A stretch of 64,000 bases of DNA from Desulfocarbo indianensis. GTDB taxonomy: Bacteria > Desulfobacterota > Desulfarculia > Desulfarculales > Desulfarculaceae. The number at the start of each line of letters is the position of its first letter. The first letter of the stretch is position 1. The notes beneath the pieces were generated by a model, which ran no database searches, was not told the DNA's origin, and saw only the letters and a program-made list of their open reading frames with translations. A program made the position numbers and the translations under genes. The DNA is taken from assembly GCA_001184205.1 (NCBI GenBank), contig LBMP01000001.1, forward strand, positions 1,206,001 to 1,270,000. The letters run 5' to 3'. Shown piece after piece: positions 43,843 through 53,031 of the stretch.

Positions 43843-43984
43843 ACAGTTAGATTGCAACTGCTATCGGGATGCATGGCGGCTATGCAGCCGTGTGTAAATT
43901 GGGATAAAAGTATATCCCGCGCTGAGCGTTTCAAAAAAGATAAAAACCAGCTAGTTAGCTTGATTATCCTGCTGGGGGGAAGCC

Positions 43985-44086
43985 ATGAACAAGTTTCTTC
44001 TTGTAGCTAATGTGGTGCTGCTATTCGTGATAGCTTTAATTGAATACTCGCGCATTGCAAGCGCGCAGGCACGCCCGCCGGCTTAA
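43985..44086 (+). CDS. 33-residue signal-anchor micro-ORF
   Basis: ATG at 43985 with GGGGGGAAG upstream; TAA at 44084-44086. The product MNKFLLVANVVLLFVIALIE plus 13 residues is one hydrophobic helix with a cleavage-like ASA, like the N-termini of the upstream paralogs (MNK start) but with no repeat domain. It is either a truncated family member or a small membrane peptide. It sits at the point where the AT-rich island returns to GC-rich DNA. Confidence 0.45.
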   Translation: MNKFLLVANVVLLFVIALIEYSRIASAQARPPA

Positions 44087-44122
44087 TCGAAAATTCAGCT
44101 TGGCAACCCAGCGCCCTGAAGG

Positions 44123-46537
44123 CTACTCATCCAGCTTTTGGGAGAACTTGCAGCCTGGGTTGGGGCAACGCAATGAACGGCCGGCCTTGGTTTTTTTCTC
44201 CACCAGGAAAGCGTGGCCGCAATCAGGGCAGGCCTGGTCCACCGGCTTGTCCCAGGAGGCGTATTTGCACTTGGGGAAGTTGTCGCAGCCGTAAAACACC
44301 TTGCCCCGCTTGGAGCGCTTTTCCACCAGGGGGCCGCCGCATTCCGGGCAGGCCACCCCCAGGGGGATGCCCCGCGAGTAGCGGCACTTGGGGTAGTTGG
44401 AGCAGCTTATGAAACGGCCGCCGTCGCGGGTGGGCTTGATAACCAAATCGCCCTTGCCGCACTTGGGGCATTTCTCGCCCAGCTTTTCGGGCTCGGGGCG
44501 GGCCACGGGATTGCCGTTGGCGTCCAGGTCCATGATGTTCTTGCAGTCGGGATAGCCGGTGCAGGCCAGGAAGGGGCCGTAGGGGCCTTTCTTCACCTGC
44601 ATGGGCTTGCCGCATTTGAGGCAGCTCACCTCGGGGCCGGGCTCCACTTCCTGGGGGATGATCTCGCCCTTTTCTCCCCGGCGGAAATCCATGGTGGTCT
44701 CGCATTGGGGATAGCCGGTGCAGGCCAGGAATTCGCCGTGCTTGCCCAGGCGGATGTTCATGGTCTTGCCGCAGGAGGGGCAGTTCACGTCGGTGGCCAG
44801 GCCCTTGCCCTTCACCTGCCGCATGCCGGTCTTGGCCTCGGCCAGGGCGTCCTTGAAGGGCCCGTAGAACTCGCCTAAAAGCTTGCGCCAGTCTTCCTTG
44901 CCCTCCTCCACCTGGTCCAGGCTTTGCTCCAGGGCGGCGGTGAAGCCTACCTCCATGATGCGGGGGAAGCTCTCCACCAGAAGATCGCTCACCACCCGGC
45001 CCAGCTCCGAGGGGAAGAGCCGCTTGCGGTCGTCCTTGTCCACGTAGCCCCGGTCCTGGATGGTGGAGAGGATGGCGGCGTAGGTGGAGGGGCGGCCGAT
45101 GCCCTTTTCCTCCAGCTCCTTGACCAGGCTGGCCTCGGTGAAGCGCGGCGGCGGCTGGGTGAAATGCTGCTTGGGCAGAATCTCCTTCAGCTTCAGCTCC
45201 TGGCCTTCCTCCAGGGGCGGCAGCACGCCTTCCTGGGGCTTGCCGTTTTCCGCGCCGTTGTCGCCCTCGTCCTTGCCTTCCTCGTATACGGCGGTGAAGC
45301 CGGGGAAGACCATGACCTGGCCGCTGGCCCGCAGGAGCCCCCGGCCGGCGGTTATCTGGGCCTGGGTCTGATCGAACAGGGCCGGGGCCATCTGGCAGGC
45401 CACGAAGCGGTTCCAGATCAGGCGGTAGAGGCGCAGCTCGTCGCGCTTCAGGTATTTCTGCATGGCCTCCGGGGTGCGGAAGGCGCTGGTGGGGCGGATG
45501 GCCTCGTGGGCCTCCTGGGCCCCGGAGCGGGCCTTGTACACCGGCGGGGACTTGGGCAGGAAGGATTCGCCGTAGCGGGAGGCGATGAGCTTGCGCGCCT
45601 CGTCCACCGCCTCGGCGGCCAGGCGGGTGGAGTCGGTGCGCATATAGGTGATGAGGCCCACCGCGCCCTCGTCGGTTTCCTGGCCCTCGTAGAGGCGCTG
45701 GGCCAGGGTCATGGTCTTCTTGGCCGAGAAGCCCAGCTTGCGGTAGGCCTCCTGCTGCAGGGTGGAGGTGATGAAGGGCGGCGCCGCCTTTTGCTGGCGC
45801 TTGCGTTTCTTGATCTCCTTCACCACGAAGGGCCGGCCGCTTATGGCATCCACCCCGGCCTGGGCCTCTTCCTGGTTCTTGGGCTCGAACTTGCCGCCGG
45901 CCACCTGCACCAGACGGGCGATGAAGGGCGGCGGCTCCTCGGCCAGAAGCTCGGCCGACACCGACCAATACTCCTGGGGCTCGAAGGCCTGGATGGCGCG
46001 CTCGCGCTCCACCACCAGCCGCACCGCCACGGACTGCACCCGGCCCGCGCTGAGGCCGCCCTTGACCTTTTCCCACAACAGCGGCGAAATCTGATAGCCC
46101 ACCAGCCGGTCCAGCACCCGGCGGGCCTGCTGGCTTTCATAGCGGTGGGCGTCCAGGGCGCCCGGCTCGGCCACCGCCTTTTGGATGGCCTTCTTGGTCA
46201 GTTCGTGAAACAGCACCCGGTGATAGTTTCGCACGGGGCCGCCCAGTTGCTCGGCGATGTGCCAGGCGATGGCCTCGCCCTCGCGGTCCGGGTCCGGGGC
46301 CAGATAGATGTCGCTCACCTTGCCGGCGGCCTTTTTGAGCTCCTTGAGGATTTTTTCCTTGCCCTTTATCACCTGGTATTCGGGCTGGAAGCCGTCTTCC
46401 ACGTCCACGCCCAGGCGCTTGGGCGGCAAATCCACCACGTGGCCCACCGAGGCCATGACCTCGAAATCGGGACCCAGGTATTTTTTTATGGTGCGGGCCT
46501 TGGCCGGCGATTCGACTATGAGCAATGACTTGGACAT
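44123..46537 (-). CDS. topA: DNA topoisomerase I
   Basis: About 804 residues from the ATG at 46537 (an in-frame TTG at 46552 is the alternative). TOPRIM: SLLIVESPAKARTIKKYLG and APDPDREGEAIAWH. The active-site Tyr lies in GLITYMRTDSTRL. RPSTYAAILSTI follows. The C-terminus holds five Cys4 zinc-ribbon repeats (CPSCGK, CLKCGK, CPKCGK, CPECGG, CPDCGH), more than in E. coli TopA. It relaxes negative supercoils. dprA lies upstream on the same strand, a common bacterial pairing. Confidence 0.97.
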   Translation of the reverse strand: MSKSLLIVESPAKARTIKKYLGPDFEVMASVGHVVDLPPKRLGVDVEDGFQPEYQVIKGKEKILKELKKAAGKVSDIYLAPDPDREGEAIAWHIAEQLGGPVRNYHRVLFHELTKKAIQKAVAEPGALDAHRYESQQARRVLDRLVGYQISPLLWEKVKGGLSAGRVQSVAVRLVVERERAIQAFEPQEYWSVSAELLAEEPPPFIARLVQVAGGKFEPKNQEEAQAGVDAISGRPFVVKEIKKRKRQQKAAPPFITSTLQQEAYRKLGFSAKKTMTLAQRLYEGQETDEGAVGLITYMRTDSTRLAAEAVDEARKLIASRYGESFLPKSPPVYKARSGAQEAHEAIRPTSAFRTPEAMQKYLKRDELRLYRLIWNRFVACQMAPALFDQTQAQITAGRGLLRASGQVMVFPGFTAVYEEGKDEGDNGAENGKPQEGVLPPLEEGQELKLKEILPKQHFTQPPPRFTEASLVKELEEKGIGRPSTYAAILSTIQDRGYVDKDDRKRLFPSELGRVVSDLLVESFPRIMEVGFTAALEQSLDQVEEGKEDWRKLLGEFYGPFKDALAEAKTGMRQVKGKGLATDVNCPSCGKTMNIRLGKHGEFLACTGYPQCETTMDFRRGEKGEIIPQEVEPGPEVSCLKCGKPMQVKKGPYGPFLACTGYPDCKNIMDLDANGNPVARPEPEKLGEKCPKCGKGDLVIKPTRDGGRFISCSNYPKCRYSRGIPLGVACPECGGPLVEKRSKRGKVFYGCDNFPKCKYASWDKPVDQACPDCGHAFLVEKKTKAGRSLRCPNPGCKFSQKLDE

Positions 46538-46605
46538 AAGCTTTATTTTCAATTCCCCGGCCGGCGGAACCCGCCGCGCCCGGGGTTGGAGTATACAGCG
46601 AACCT

Positions 46606-46670
46606 CCCCGCAGCAAGCTGCGGGGTATCGGCGGGAACCAAATCACACCGAAGCGAGCTTCGGGGTATCA
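46606..46670. repeat. Two tandem hairpin repeats upstream of topA
   Basis: CCCCGCAG-CAAG-CTGCGGGG at 46606-46625 and CCGAAG-CGAG-CTTCGG at 46648-46663, each followed by GGTATC or GGGGTATC. The shared layout (stem with MAG/CTK at the tip, purine loop, GGTATC tail) marks them as members of one palindromic repeat family. They lie between dprA and topA (topA start at 46537) and may stabilise or attenuate the dprA-topA transcript. Confidence 0.65.
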
Positions 46671-46722
46671 GGCCCGCGACAAAAGAATAATAAGCGCCTC
46701 CGGCCTGGTGGGGCCAAAGGCT

Positions 46723-47859
46723 TTACAAACGAACATAATGCTTGCCCGGCTTTTGTTCAACCAGGCCTTCCATCTCCAGGCTCACCAGGATGGCGGTGAC
46801 CTCCTGGGACTTGAATCCGCTTTCGCGGGCTATCAAATCCAGGTGCACCGGATTAATTGTTACAAGCTCCAGCACTTTTTGCCAATCCTGGGGCAGATCG
46901 CTCACGGCGGGGCCCTGGCTGCCCGGCTTTTCAGCCGCCGGGCTCAGGAAGGATTTGGGCGCGGGCGGCAGGGAGCCCGGCTCCAGGATATCGGCCGCCG
47001 AGCTCAGGAGCCTGGCCCCCTGGCGCAAAAGATCGTGGCAGCCCTCGCTCTGGGGCGAGCCCACCGGGCCGGGCACCGCGAAGACCTCGCGGCCCTGGTC
47101 CAGGGCGTGGCGCGCGGTGATGAGGGAGCCGCTCTTGCGCCCGGCCTCCACCACCACCACCGCCTGGGCCAGGCCGGAAATCACCCGGTTGCGCACCGGG
47201 AAGTTGCCGGCGGCCGGCGGAGCGCCCAGGGGGAATTCGCTCACCACCGCGCCCTTTAGCGCCATCTCCTTGATGAGGCCCCGGTTCTCGGGGGGATAGG
47301 CCACGTCCAGGCCGCAGCCCAGCACGCCCACCGTGTGCCCGCCGGCCTTGAGGGCGGCCGTATGGGCCGCGGTGTCGATGCCCCGGGCCAGGCCGGATAT
47401 CACGCTCTTGCCGGCCAGGGCCAGATCCCGGGCCACCTCCTCGGCCACCCGGCGGCCGTAGGAGCTGTGCCCCCGCGAGCCCACCATGGCCACCGCGCCG
47501 CCGTGGCAGGGTTTCAGATCGCCCCACGCGAAAAGCAGGGGCGGCGGCGCGAACACGCTTTTCAGAAGCGGCGGGTAGTCGGCATGGTCCAAGGTGACTA
47601 GCCTGGCGCCCATGCCTTCCAGCCGGGCCAGTTCGGCTCGGGGCTCGGCCAGGCGTTCGCCCCTGCTTATGGCCTGGGCCACCACCGAGGGAATCCCCTT
47701 GACCGCGGCCAGGCGCTCCTCCGGGGCCGCCAAGACGGCCCTGGGCGAGCCGAAAGCCTCCATCAGGCGTAAGAATCGCACGCTGCCGATGCCGGGCGTG
47801 AGCCTCAAGCCCAGCCAGGCCAGCAAATCGGGCGAATCTCCTGTGCGATGGTGGTCCAT
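46723..47859 (-). CDS. dprA: DNA processing protein DprA
   Basis: 378 residues. N-terminal helical domain with LTPGIGSVRFLRLMEAFGSP, then the Rossmann-like core AMVGSRGHSSYGRRVAEEV, SGLARGIDTAAHTAAL, GVLGCGLDVAYPPENRGLIKEM, GNFPVRNRVISGLAQAVVVVEAG, and SGSLITARHALDQGREVFAVPG. The C-terminal ~60 residues form a winged-helix (VTAILVSLEMEGLVEQ). DprA loads RecA on incoming single-stranded DNA in transformation. The binding site before the ATG is weak. Confidence 0.96.
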   Translation of the reverse strand: MDHHRTGDSPDLLAWLGLRLTPGIGSVRFLRLMEAFGSPRAVLAAPEERLAAVKGIPSVVAQAISRGERLAEPRAELARLEGMGARLVTLDHADYPPLLKSVFAPPPLLFAWGDLKPCHGGAVAMVGSRGHSSYGRRVAEEVARDLALAGKSVISGLARGIDTAAHTAALKAGGHTVGVLGCGLDVAYPPENRGLIKEMALKGAVVSEFPLGAPPAAGNFPVRNRVISGLAQAVVVVEAGRKSGSLITARHALDQGREVFAVPGPVGSPQSEGCHDLLRQGARLLSSAADILEPGSLPPAPKSFLSPAAEKPGSQGPAVSDLPQDWQKVLELVTINPVHLDLIARESGFKSQEVTAILVSLEMEGLVEQKPGKHYVRL

Positions 47860-48025
47860 AGGCCATGGAAGCTAACGGCCCGGCGGCTAGCAGTCAAGCC
47901 ATTTTTACGCCGGTAAGCTGCGACCGGGGCGGGCCTTGGCTTGAGCTTGCGCAAAAACATCTTGAATAAACGGCCGCTTGTCTCTTATGGTGAGATTAAA
48001 GTCACCGCCGGAGGGAAGGGCAGCC

Positions 48026-49555
48026 TTGCAGGGAAGAAATAACGGCCTATTGGTGGGAATAATCTTTTACCTGCTGGCCTGGGGTTGGCTTGGGGCCGGC
48101 CCCGCCCCGGCGGCGGGCCCTTCCCAGGAGCCCTGGAGCCTGGCTTTTGTGGTGGAGGATTCGTCGGCCATGGCCGAGCCCTGGCTGGGCAGCTACCGCC
48201 GGGAGGCGGTGGAAAAGGCGCTGAATCTGGAGCTGCGCACCTTGCCCCTGCGGATCAGCGCCGGGGTTTGGCTGGCCCGCGCCGGAAAAGCGGAACGCCT
48301 GGTGCCGCCCGCCTCCGCCCTGGAATTGAAAGACTTGGAGCTGAAGCTGCCCGCGCCCCTGGCCGGGCCGCCGGAATTGGGGCCGGCCGTGGCCGCGGCC
48401 TGCGCCTGGCTGCAAAGCCGCGGCGGCGGCAGCCTGATCATCATCGCCGCCGGCGGCCGCGAACCCCTGGCGGCCTGGGCCGCGCGGCTCGATTCCGCCG
48501 ATATTTTCTGCCACGCCCTGGCCCTGGCCCCTGGGGCCGGCGGCGCTTCCCTGGCGGAATTGGCCCTGGCCGGCGGCGGCTCCTGGTTTCTGGCGGAAAA
48601 GCCCGAGCGGGTGCTGACCCTTCTGCACCGGGCGGTGCTCACCTGCTTAAGCGCCGGCCGCTTGCTCATCGAAACCCACGACCCGGCCAACCGGCCGGTG
48701 CAGATATCCTTTGGCCTCGAAAGGCAGGACGCCCTGGCCCGGAAACGCCAGGGCTTCAGCGGCCGGGTGCAGCAATGCCTGCCGGGCGTGTACGCCCTGG
48801 CCTGGCCGCCGGCGGCGGCCACCGGGCCGGCCCCGGTGCCGCCGAGGGTGAGCGTGGCCCCCGAGGGAGTGACCCGCCTGCCGGTGGGCGGGCGGGCCAA
48901 GCTGAAGGTGGCGGTCCTTGACGCCGACGGCCGGGAGCCGGGTTGGAACATGCGGGTCTCCCGCCTGAGCGACGGCAAGGTGCTGGAGGCTTCCCGGCGC
49001 AGCCCCTTTGCGCTGGACCTCTTCGCCGGCTTGTATCTGGTCAAATCCCTGCACCTGCCCCTGGCCTGGACCGTGGTGCTGGAGGCCGGCCGGGACCGGG
49101 AGCTCCTGGCCGGGCCGGCCGGCGTGCTCAAGGTGAAAATGGCCGGGCCCCAGGGGCCCTTGCGCGCGCGCTACGAGCTGTGGGACGTTCTGGCCCAGCG
49201 CCCCGGCGGCACCGGCTACACCAATCAATCGCTGCGCATAAAGCCCGGCCCCTATCGCCTGCGCCTGGAGGTGCCGCCCGGCCTGGAAAGGGAGGCGCGG
49301 GTGCCGCCGGCCGGGGAAGTCAAGCTGGAGCTGCCCGCGGCCGGCGGAATCCTGCTGGCCCATGGCGCGGCCGGCGACAGGGTGGAGTTGCTGGATGGGA
49401 AAGGCCGGGTGCTGGACACCGGCTTGCTCAACCGGGTGATGCCTCTCTTGCCCGGCGCCTATTGGGCGCGCCTGGCCGGTTCCGGCCAAAAAGGCCGCTT
49501 GGTCAACGTGGAGGCAGGCAAACTGACCACGATTCAGGCGGCGGATTTGCGCTAA
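48026..49555 (+). CDS. Exported VWA-like protein of unknown function
   Basis: About 509 residues from a TTG at 48026 with GGAGGGAAGG upstream; ATG at 47987 is the alternative. A signal peptide or anchor (GIIFYLLAWGWLGAGPAPAAG) leads to a von Willebrand A-like domain: LAFVVEDSSAM aligns with the MIDAS DxSxS strand but is altered. LIIIAAGGREPLAAWAARL and ADIFCHALALAPG fit later VWA strands. The rest (~260-500) is beta-rich, perhaps Ig-like repeats. Its function and partners are unknown. Confidence 0.65.
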   Translation: MQGRNNGLLVGIIFYLLAWGWLGAGPAPAAGPSQEPWSLAFVVEDSSAMAEPWLGSYRREAVEKALNLELRTLPLRISAGVWLARAGKAERLVPPASALELKDLELKLPAPLAGPPELGPAVAAACAWLQSRGGGSLIIIAAGGREPLAAWAARLDSADIFCHALALAPGAGGASLAELALAGGGSWFLAEKPERVLTLLHRAVLTCLSAGRLLIETHDPANRPVQISFGLERQDALARKRQGFSGRVQQCLPGVYALAWPPAAATGPAPVPPRVSVAPEGVTRLPVGGRAKLKVAVLDADGREPGWNMRVSRLSDGKVLEASRRSPFALDLFAGLYLVKSLHLPLAWTVVLEAGRDRELLAGPAGVLKVKMAGPQGPLRARYELWDVLAQRPGGTGYTNQSLRIKPGPYRLRLEVPPGLEREARVPPAGEVKLELPAAGGILLAHGAAGDRVELLDGKGRVLDTGLLNRVMPLLPGAYWARLAGSGQKGRLVNVEAGKLTTIQAADLR

Positions 49556-49691
49556 AAGGGCGATGGCGCGGCCATTGTCGCGTTGACAGAGGGAGGGGGG
49601 CTGCGTTAACCTTGGGGTCTGCGCCCGCCTGCGTAAACCAATCGTTACCATTATGAGGTTGGGGTGGATAATCGCCCCCGGAGGGAGAGCC

Positions 49692-51413
49692 ATGACCAAG
49701 GATTTGGGAGACCGTCCCTGGTACGGGGACTGGCCGCAGGGCGTCCCGAAGACGATCGATATTCCCGAGGTGGGTCTGGGAGACCTCTTGCGCCAAACCG
49801 CCGAGCGCTACCCAGAACGCCGGGCCATCGTCTTCCTGGACTCGGTCGTCACCTACCGCCAGCTTGATGAGTACGTCGACCGCTTTGCCACGGCTCTGCA
49901 CAACCTGGGGCTGAAAAAGGGAGACGTGGTGGCCATGATGCTGCCCAACTCCCACCAGTTCGTGATCAACTTTTTCGCCTGCCAGCGGCTGGGCCTCACC
50001 GTCACCTCCATCAACCCCACCTACAAGCCCCTGGAGATCAAGCACCAGCTCAACGACTCCGGGGCCAAGGCCCTCATCTGCCTGGACTCGGTGTTCGAGG
50101 CGCCCGCCAAGATCCTGCACGAAACCGGGGTCAAGCACTTGATCGGCACCAACGTGGTGGACGTTTGCAGGTTTTCGCCCATCAAGGTGATGCTGGGCAA
50201 GCTTTTGAAAAAGATCCCCACCGGCCAGATGCCGGCCAATACCCTGCAATTCAAGGCCCTGCTGAAGGCCCAGCCCAATCCGCCCCAGGTCACGATAGAC
50301 CCGGAGAACGATTTGGCCGTGCTGCAATACACCGGCGGCACCACCGGCACCCCCAAGGGCGCCATGCTCACCGCGCGCAACCTGGTGGCCAACGCGGTGC
50401 AGCTCAAGGCCTGGCTGGGCGAGCAGGGCTCGGCCGACAACCTGGGCTTCGTGGGCATATTGCCCCTGTTCCACGTTTTCGCCATGACCTGCTGCATGAC
50501 CATCGCGGTGGGCACGGGCGCTTTCCAGCTCCTCTTCCCCCGGCCGCCCGAGACCATGCACGAGTGGGCGGCGGAGATCGAAAAATGGGGCAAGGGCTAC
50601 CAGTTGGTCATGGCCGGGGTGGCGGTCTTGTACAACAAGATCAACAACACGCCGGGCCTGGAGAAATACGATATCTCTCCCCTGGTGCGCGGCCTTTCCG
50701 GAGCCGGCCCCCTGCCCCGCGACGTGCAGATGACCTTTGAAAAGAAGTTCCAATGCCAGATCGTGGAGGGCTACGGCCTTTCCGAATCCTCGCCGGTCAC
50801 CCACGCCAACCCCTTTGTGCTGCCCCAGGGCTCGGAGCGGGTCATGGGCTCCATCGGGCTGCCCATCTGCAACACCGACTGCAAGATCATGGACCTGGAA
50901 ACCGGCGACACCCAGATGCCCCTGGGCTCCGAGGGCGTGGGCGAGCTCTGCGTCAAGGGCCCCCAGGTGATGAAGGGCTATTTCAACCGGCCCGAGGAAA
51001 CCGCCCGCACCCTGCGCGACGGCTGGCTCTACACCGGCGACATCGCCTACCTGGACGAGCGCGGCTGGACCTTCATCATGGACCGGGCCAAGGATTTGGT
51101 GAAGCACAAGGGCTTCAGCGTGTTTCCCAAGGAGGTGGAGGACTACATGTTCTCCCATCCGCAAATCCTGGAGGTGGCGGTCATAGGCCTGCCCCATCCC
51201 AAGGTGGGCGAGATTCTGAAGGCCTTCGTGGTGCTGAAGCCCGAATACAAGGGCCAGGTCTCCGAGGACGAGATCATCGCCTGGTGCAAGGAAAACATGA
51301 CCCACTACAAAGTGCCATCCATCGTGGAGTTCCGCGAGGAACTGCCCAAGACCATGGTGGGCAAGGTCTTGCGGCGGGTGCTCAAGGAAGAGGAAAACAA
51401 GAAAACGGCCTAA
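49692..51413 (+). CDS. Long-chain fatty acid-CoA ligase (AMP-forming)
   Basis: 573 residues from the ATG at 49692 with GGAGGGAGAG directly upstream. The P-loop LQYTGGTTGTPKGAML, GYGLSESSPVTH, YTGDIAYLDERGWTFI and DLVKHKGFSVFPKEVED follow the FadD order, with the catalytic Lys near the end in PKTMVGKVLRR. It activates fatty acids for beta-oxidation or lipid synthesis. A terminator follows 22 nt after the stop. Chain-length preference cannot be told, though length and motifs favour long-chain ligases. Confidence 0.93.
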   Translation: MTKDLGDRPWYGDWPQGVPKTIDIPEVGLGDLLRQTAERYPERRAIVFLDSVVTYRQLDEYVDRFATALHNLGLKKGDVVAMMLPNSHQFVINFFACQRLGLTVTSINPTYKPLEIKHQLNDSGAKALICLDSVFEAPAKILHETGVKHLIGTNVVDVCRFSPIKVMLGKLLKKIPTGQMPANTLQFKALLKAQPNPPQVTIDPENDLAVLQYTGGTTGTPKGAMLTARNLVANAVQLKAWLGEQGSADNLGFVGILPLFHVFAMTCCMTIAVGTGAFQLLFPRPPETMHEWAAEIEKWGKGYQLVMAGVAVLYNKINNTPGLEKYDISPLVRGLSGAGPLPRDVQMTFEKKFQCQIVEGYGLSESSPVTHANPFVLPQGSERVMGSIGLPICNTDCKIMDLETGDTQMPLGSEGVGELCVKGPQVMKGYFNRPEETARTLRDGWLYTGDIAYLDERGWTFIMDRAKDLVKHKGFSVFPKEVEDYMFSHPQILEVAVIGLPHPKVGEILKAFVVLKPEYKGQVSEDEIIAWCKENMTHYKVPSIVEFREELPKTMVGKVLRRVLKEEENKKTA

Positions 51414-51435
51414 CGGCCTCCTTTAAAACGGATAC

Positions 51436-51469
51436 GGGGGCCTTTCCTTGGGGGAAGGGCTCCCTTTTT
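51436..51469 (+). terminator. Rho-independent terminator after the acyl-CoA ligase gene
   Basis: GGGGGCCTTTCC at 51436-51447 pairs with GGGAAGGGCTCCC at 51452-51464 with one bulge, and five T follow at 51465-51469. Loop of four. Confidence 0.8.
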
Positions 51470-51514
51470 ATTTGGCTGCCTGGCCTGAGCAGTGCCGGTC
51501 GGGCCAAGTGGGGA

Positions 51515-51520
51515 TATAAT
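51515..51520 (+). promoter_or_regulatory. Candidate -10 element of hemW
   Basis: A perfect TATAAT ends six nt before the hemW ATG, so transcription would start on the start codon itself. The -35 position (51492-51497, GTGCCG) is weak. No ribosome binding site precedes the ATG, consistent with leaderless translation. Confidence 0.4.
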
Positions 51521-51526
51521 CCGCCC

Positions 51527-52663
51527 ATGTCCGCTGAACTGGGTCTTTACATCCATCTGCCCTTTTGCCCGTCGCGCTGCCCCTATTGCGATTTCTTCGC
51601 CTTGCCCTGGTCGTCGGGTTCGGCCAGGCCTCTTCTGGCGGCCATGCACGTGCACCTGGAGCGCCTGGCGCCCCTGGCCCAGGGGCGGCGGCTGGCCAGC
51701 CTTTACCTGGGCGGCGGCACCCCCAGCATGTGGCCGGCGCGGGATTTGGCCGGGCTCATCCAGGCGGCCCGCCAGCGCATCGGCCTGGCACAGGCGGCGG
51801 AAATAAGCCTGGAAGCCAACCCCGGCACCGTGAGCCAGGGCAAGCTGGAGGCCCTGCGCCAGGCGGGGGTGAACCGCTTAAGCCTGGGGGCGCAGAGCCT
51901 GGACGACGGCTTGCTGGCCAGGCTGGGCCGGCGGCACGACGCGGCCCAGACCAGGCGCGCCCTGGCGGCGGCCCGCCGCGCCGGCTTCGAGAATATCAGC
52001 CTGGACTTGATCTACGGCCTGCCCGGCCAAAGCCAGGATATGGCTTGCGCGGATTTGGCCAGGGCCCTGGCGCTGGAGCCGGATCATCTATCCTATTATG
52101 AATTGACCCTGGGCGCGGACACTCCCTTTGGCCGGCTTTACGCCAAGGGCCGGCCTCCCTTGCCCGGCGAGGATGAGCTGGCCGATTGGGAGGAACGGGC
52201 CTGGGAGTTGGTCCGGAAGGCCGGGCTGGAGCGCTACGAGGTCAGCAACTTCGCCAGGCCGGGCCGGCGATGCCGGCACAACCAGGCCACCTGGCGGGGC
52301 GGCGATTATCTGGCCCTGGGGCCGGGCGCGCACGGCCATTTGGCCGGGGTGCGCTGGGCCTTTGTGGCCGATGCCCGCGGCTATGCGGAGCAAGTGCGGC
52401 AGGGCGGGGAGCCGCTGGCCTTCCGCGAGGAGGTGGACCCGCGCGGCCGGGGGCTGGAGCTTTTCATGCTGGGACTGCGCACCACCGAGGGCGTGGACAT
52501 GCAAGCGGTGGACCGCCTGCTGGGGGGCGGCCTGGAAAAAGAATGGGGAGCGGCCCTGGCGCAAGCGGTCAGCCTGGGCTGGGCCCGGCGCCGGGCCGGT
52601 CGGCTCATCCCCACCCCGCGGGGCCTGACCATGGCCGACGCGGCGGCCGCGCTCTTCGCCTAA
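51527..52663 (+). CDS. hemW: HemW-type radical SAM protein (coproporphyrinogen oxidase family)
   Basis: 378 residues. GLYIHLPFCPSRCPYCDF holds the CX3CX2C cluster motif preceded by the family's IHxPFC; LYLGGGTPSMWP, VNRLSLGAQSLDDGLLARLGR and LIYGLPGQS follow, then YYELTLGADTPF and the C-terminal winged-helix-like region. HemW is now regarded as a heme chaperone rather than the HemN oxidase; the extra Cys of HemN is lacking in the CPYCDF context. Separated from the ligase gene by a terminator, so it has its own promoter. Confidence 0.9.
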   Translation: MSAELGLYIHLPFCPSRCPYCDFFALPWSSGSARPLLAAMHVHLERLAPLAQGRRLASLYLGGGTPSMWPARDLAGLIQAARQRIGLAQAAEISLEANPGTVSQGKLEALRQAGVNRLSLGAQSLDDGLLARLGRRHDAAQTRRALAAARRAGFENISLDLIYGLPGQSQDMACADLARALALEPDHLSYYELTLGADTPFGRLYAKGRPPLPGEDELADWEERAWELVRKAGLERYEVSNFARPGRRCRHNQATWRGGDYLALGPGAHGHLAGVRWAFVADARGYAEQVRQGGEPLAFREEVDPRGRGLELFMLGLRTTEGVDMQAVDRLLGGGLEKEWGAALAQAVSLGWARRRAGRLIPTPRGLTMADAAAALFA

Positions 52664-52830
52664 GCCCCGCCAAACCATTCCAGCCTCGTTTCCGTATGGG
52701 AGGAAGGCCTGGACGCCCATCCCAAAGGCCGGCTGGCCGGGCGGAAAGGGCTGGGGCGCTTGAGTTCGTCCGGGTTGCGGCGTCAAGGTTTCGCCTGTAA
52801 GACCGCCTGGTTTTTTTGCCTGCTATCGCC

Positions 52831-52859
52831 TTGTGAAAGCCCAGGTTTTAGGGTATATG
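52831..52859 (+). promoter_or_regulatory. Candidate promoter of tRNA-Glu
   Basis: TTGTGA (52831-52836), 17-nt spacer, TATATG (52854-52859). It lies 79 nt before the tRNA, a typical distance with a short leader. Confidence 0.6.
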
Positions 52860-52938
52860 TTGGGACCGGTATCGGCCCGGCGACTTGCAAAGGCGGCAAC
52901 GGCCTTGAACCCGCCGAGCCGACAAAGATTTTCATAAC

Positions 52939-53016
<78 letters not shown>

Positions 53017-53031
53017 AAATATATCAAGGGG

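Noticed and set aside
44924-46528. 534-codon plus-strand frame opposite topA
   Set aside because: Antisense of an unambiguous topoisomerase; composition is the expected shadow.
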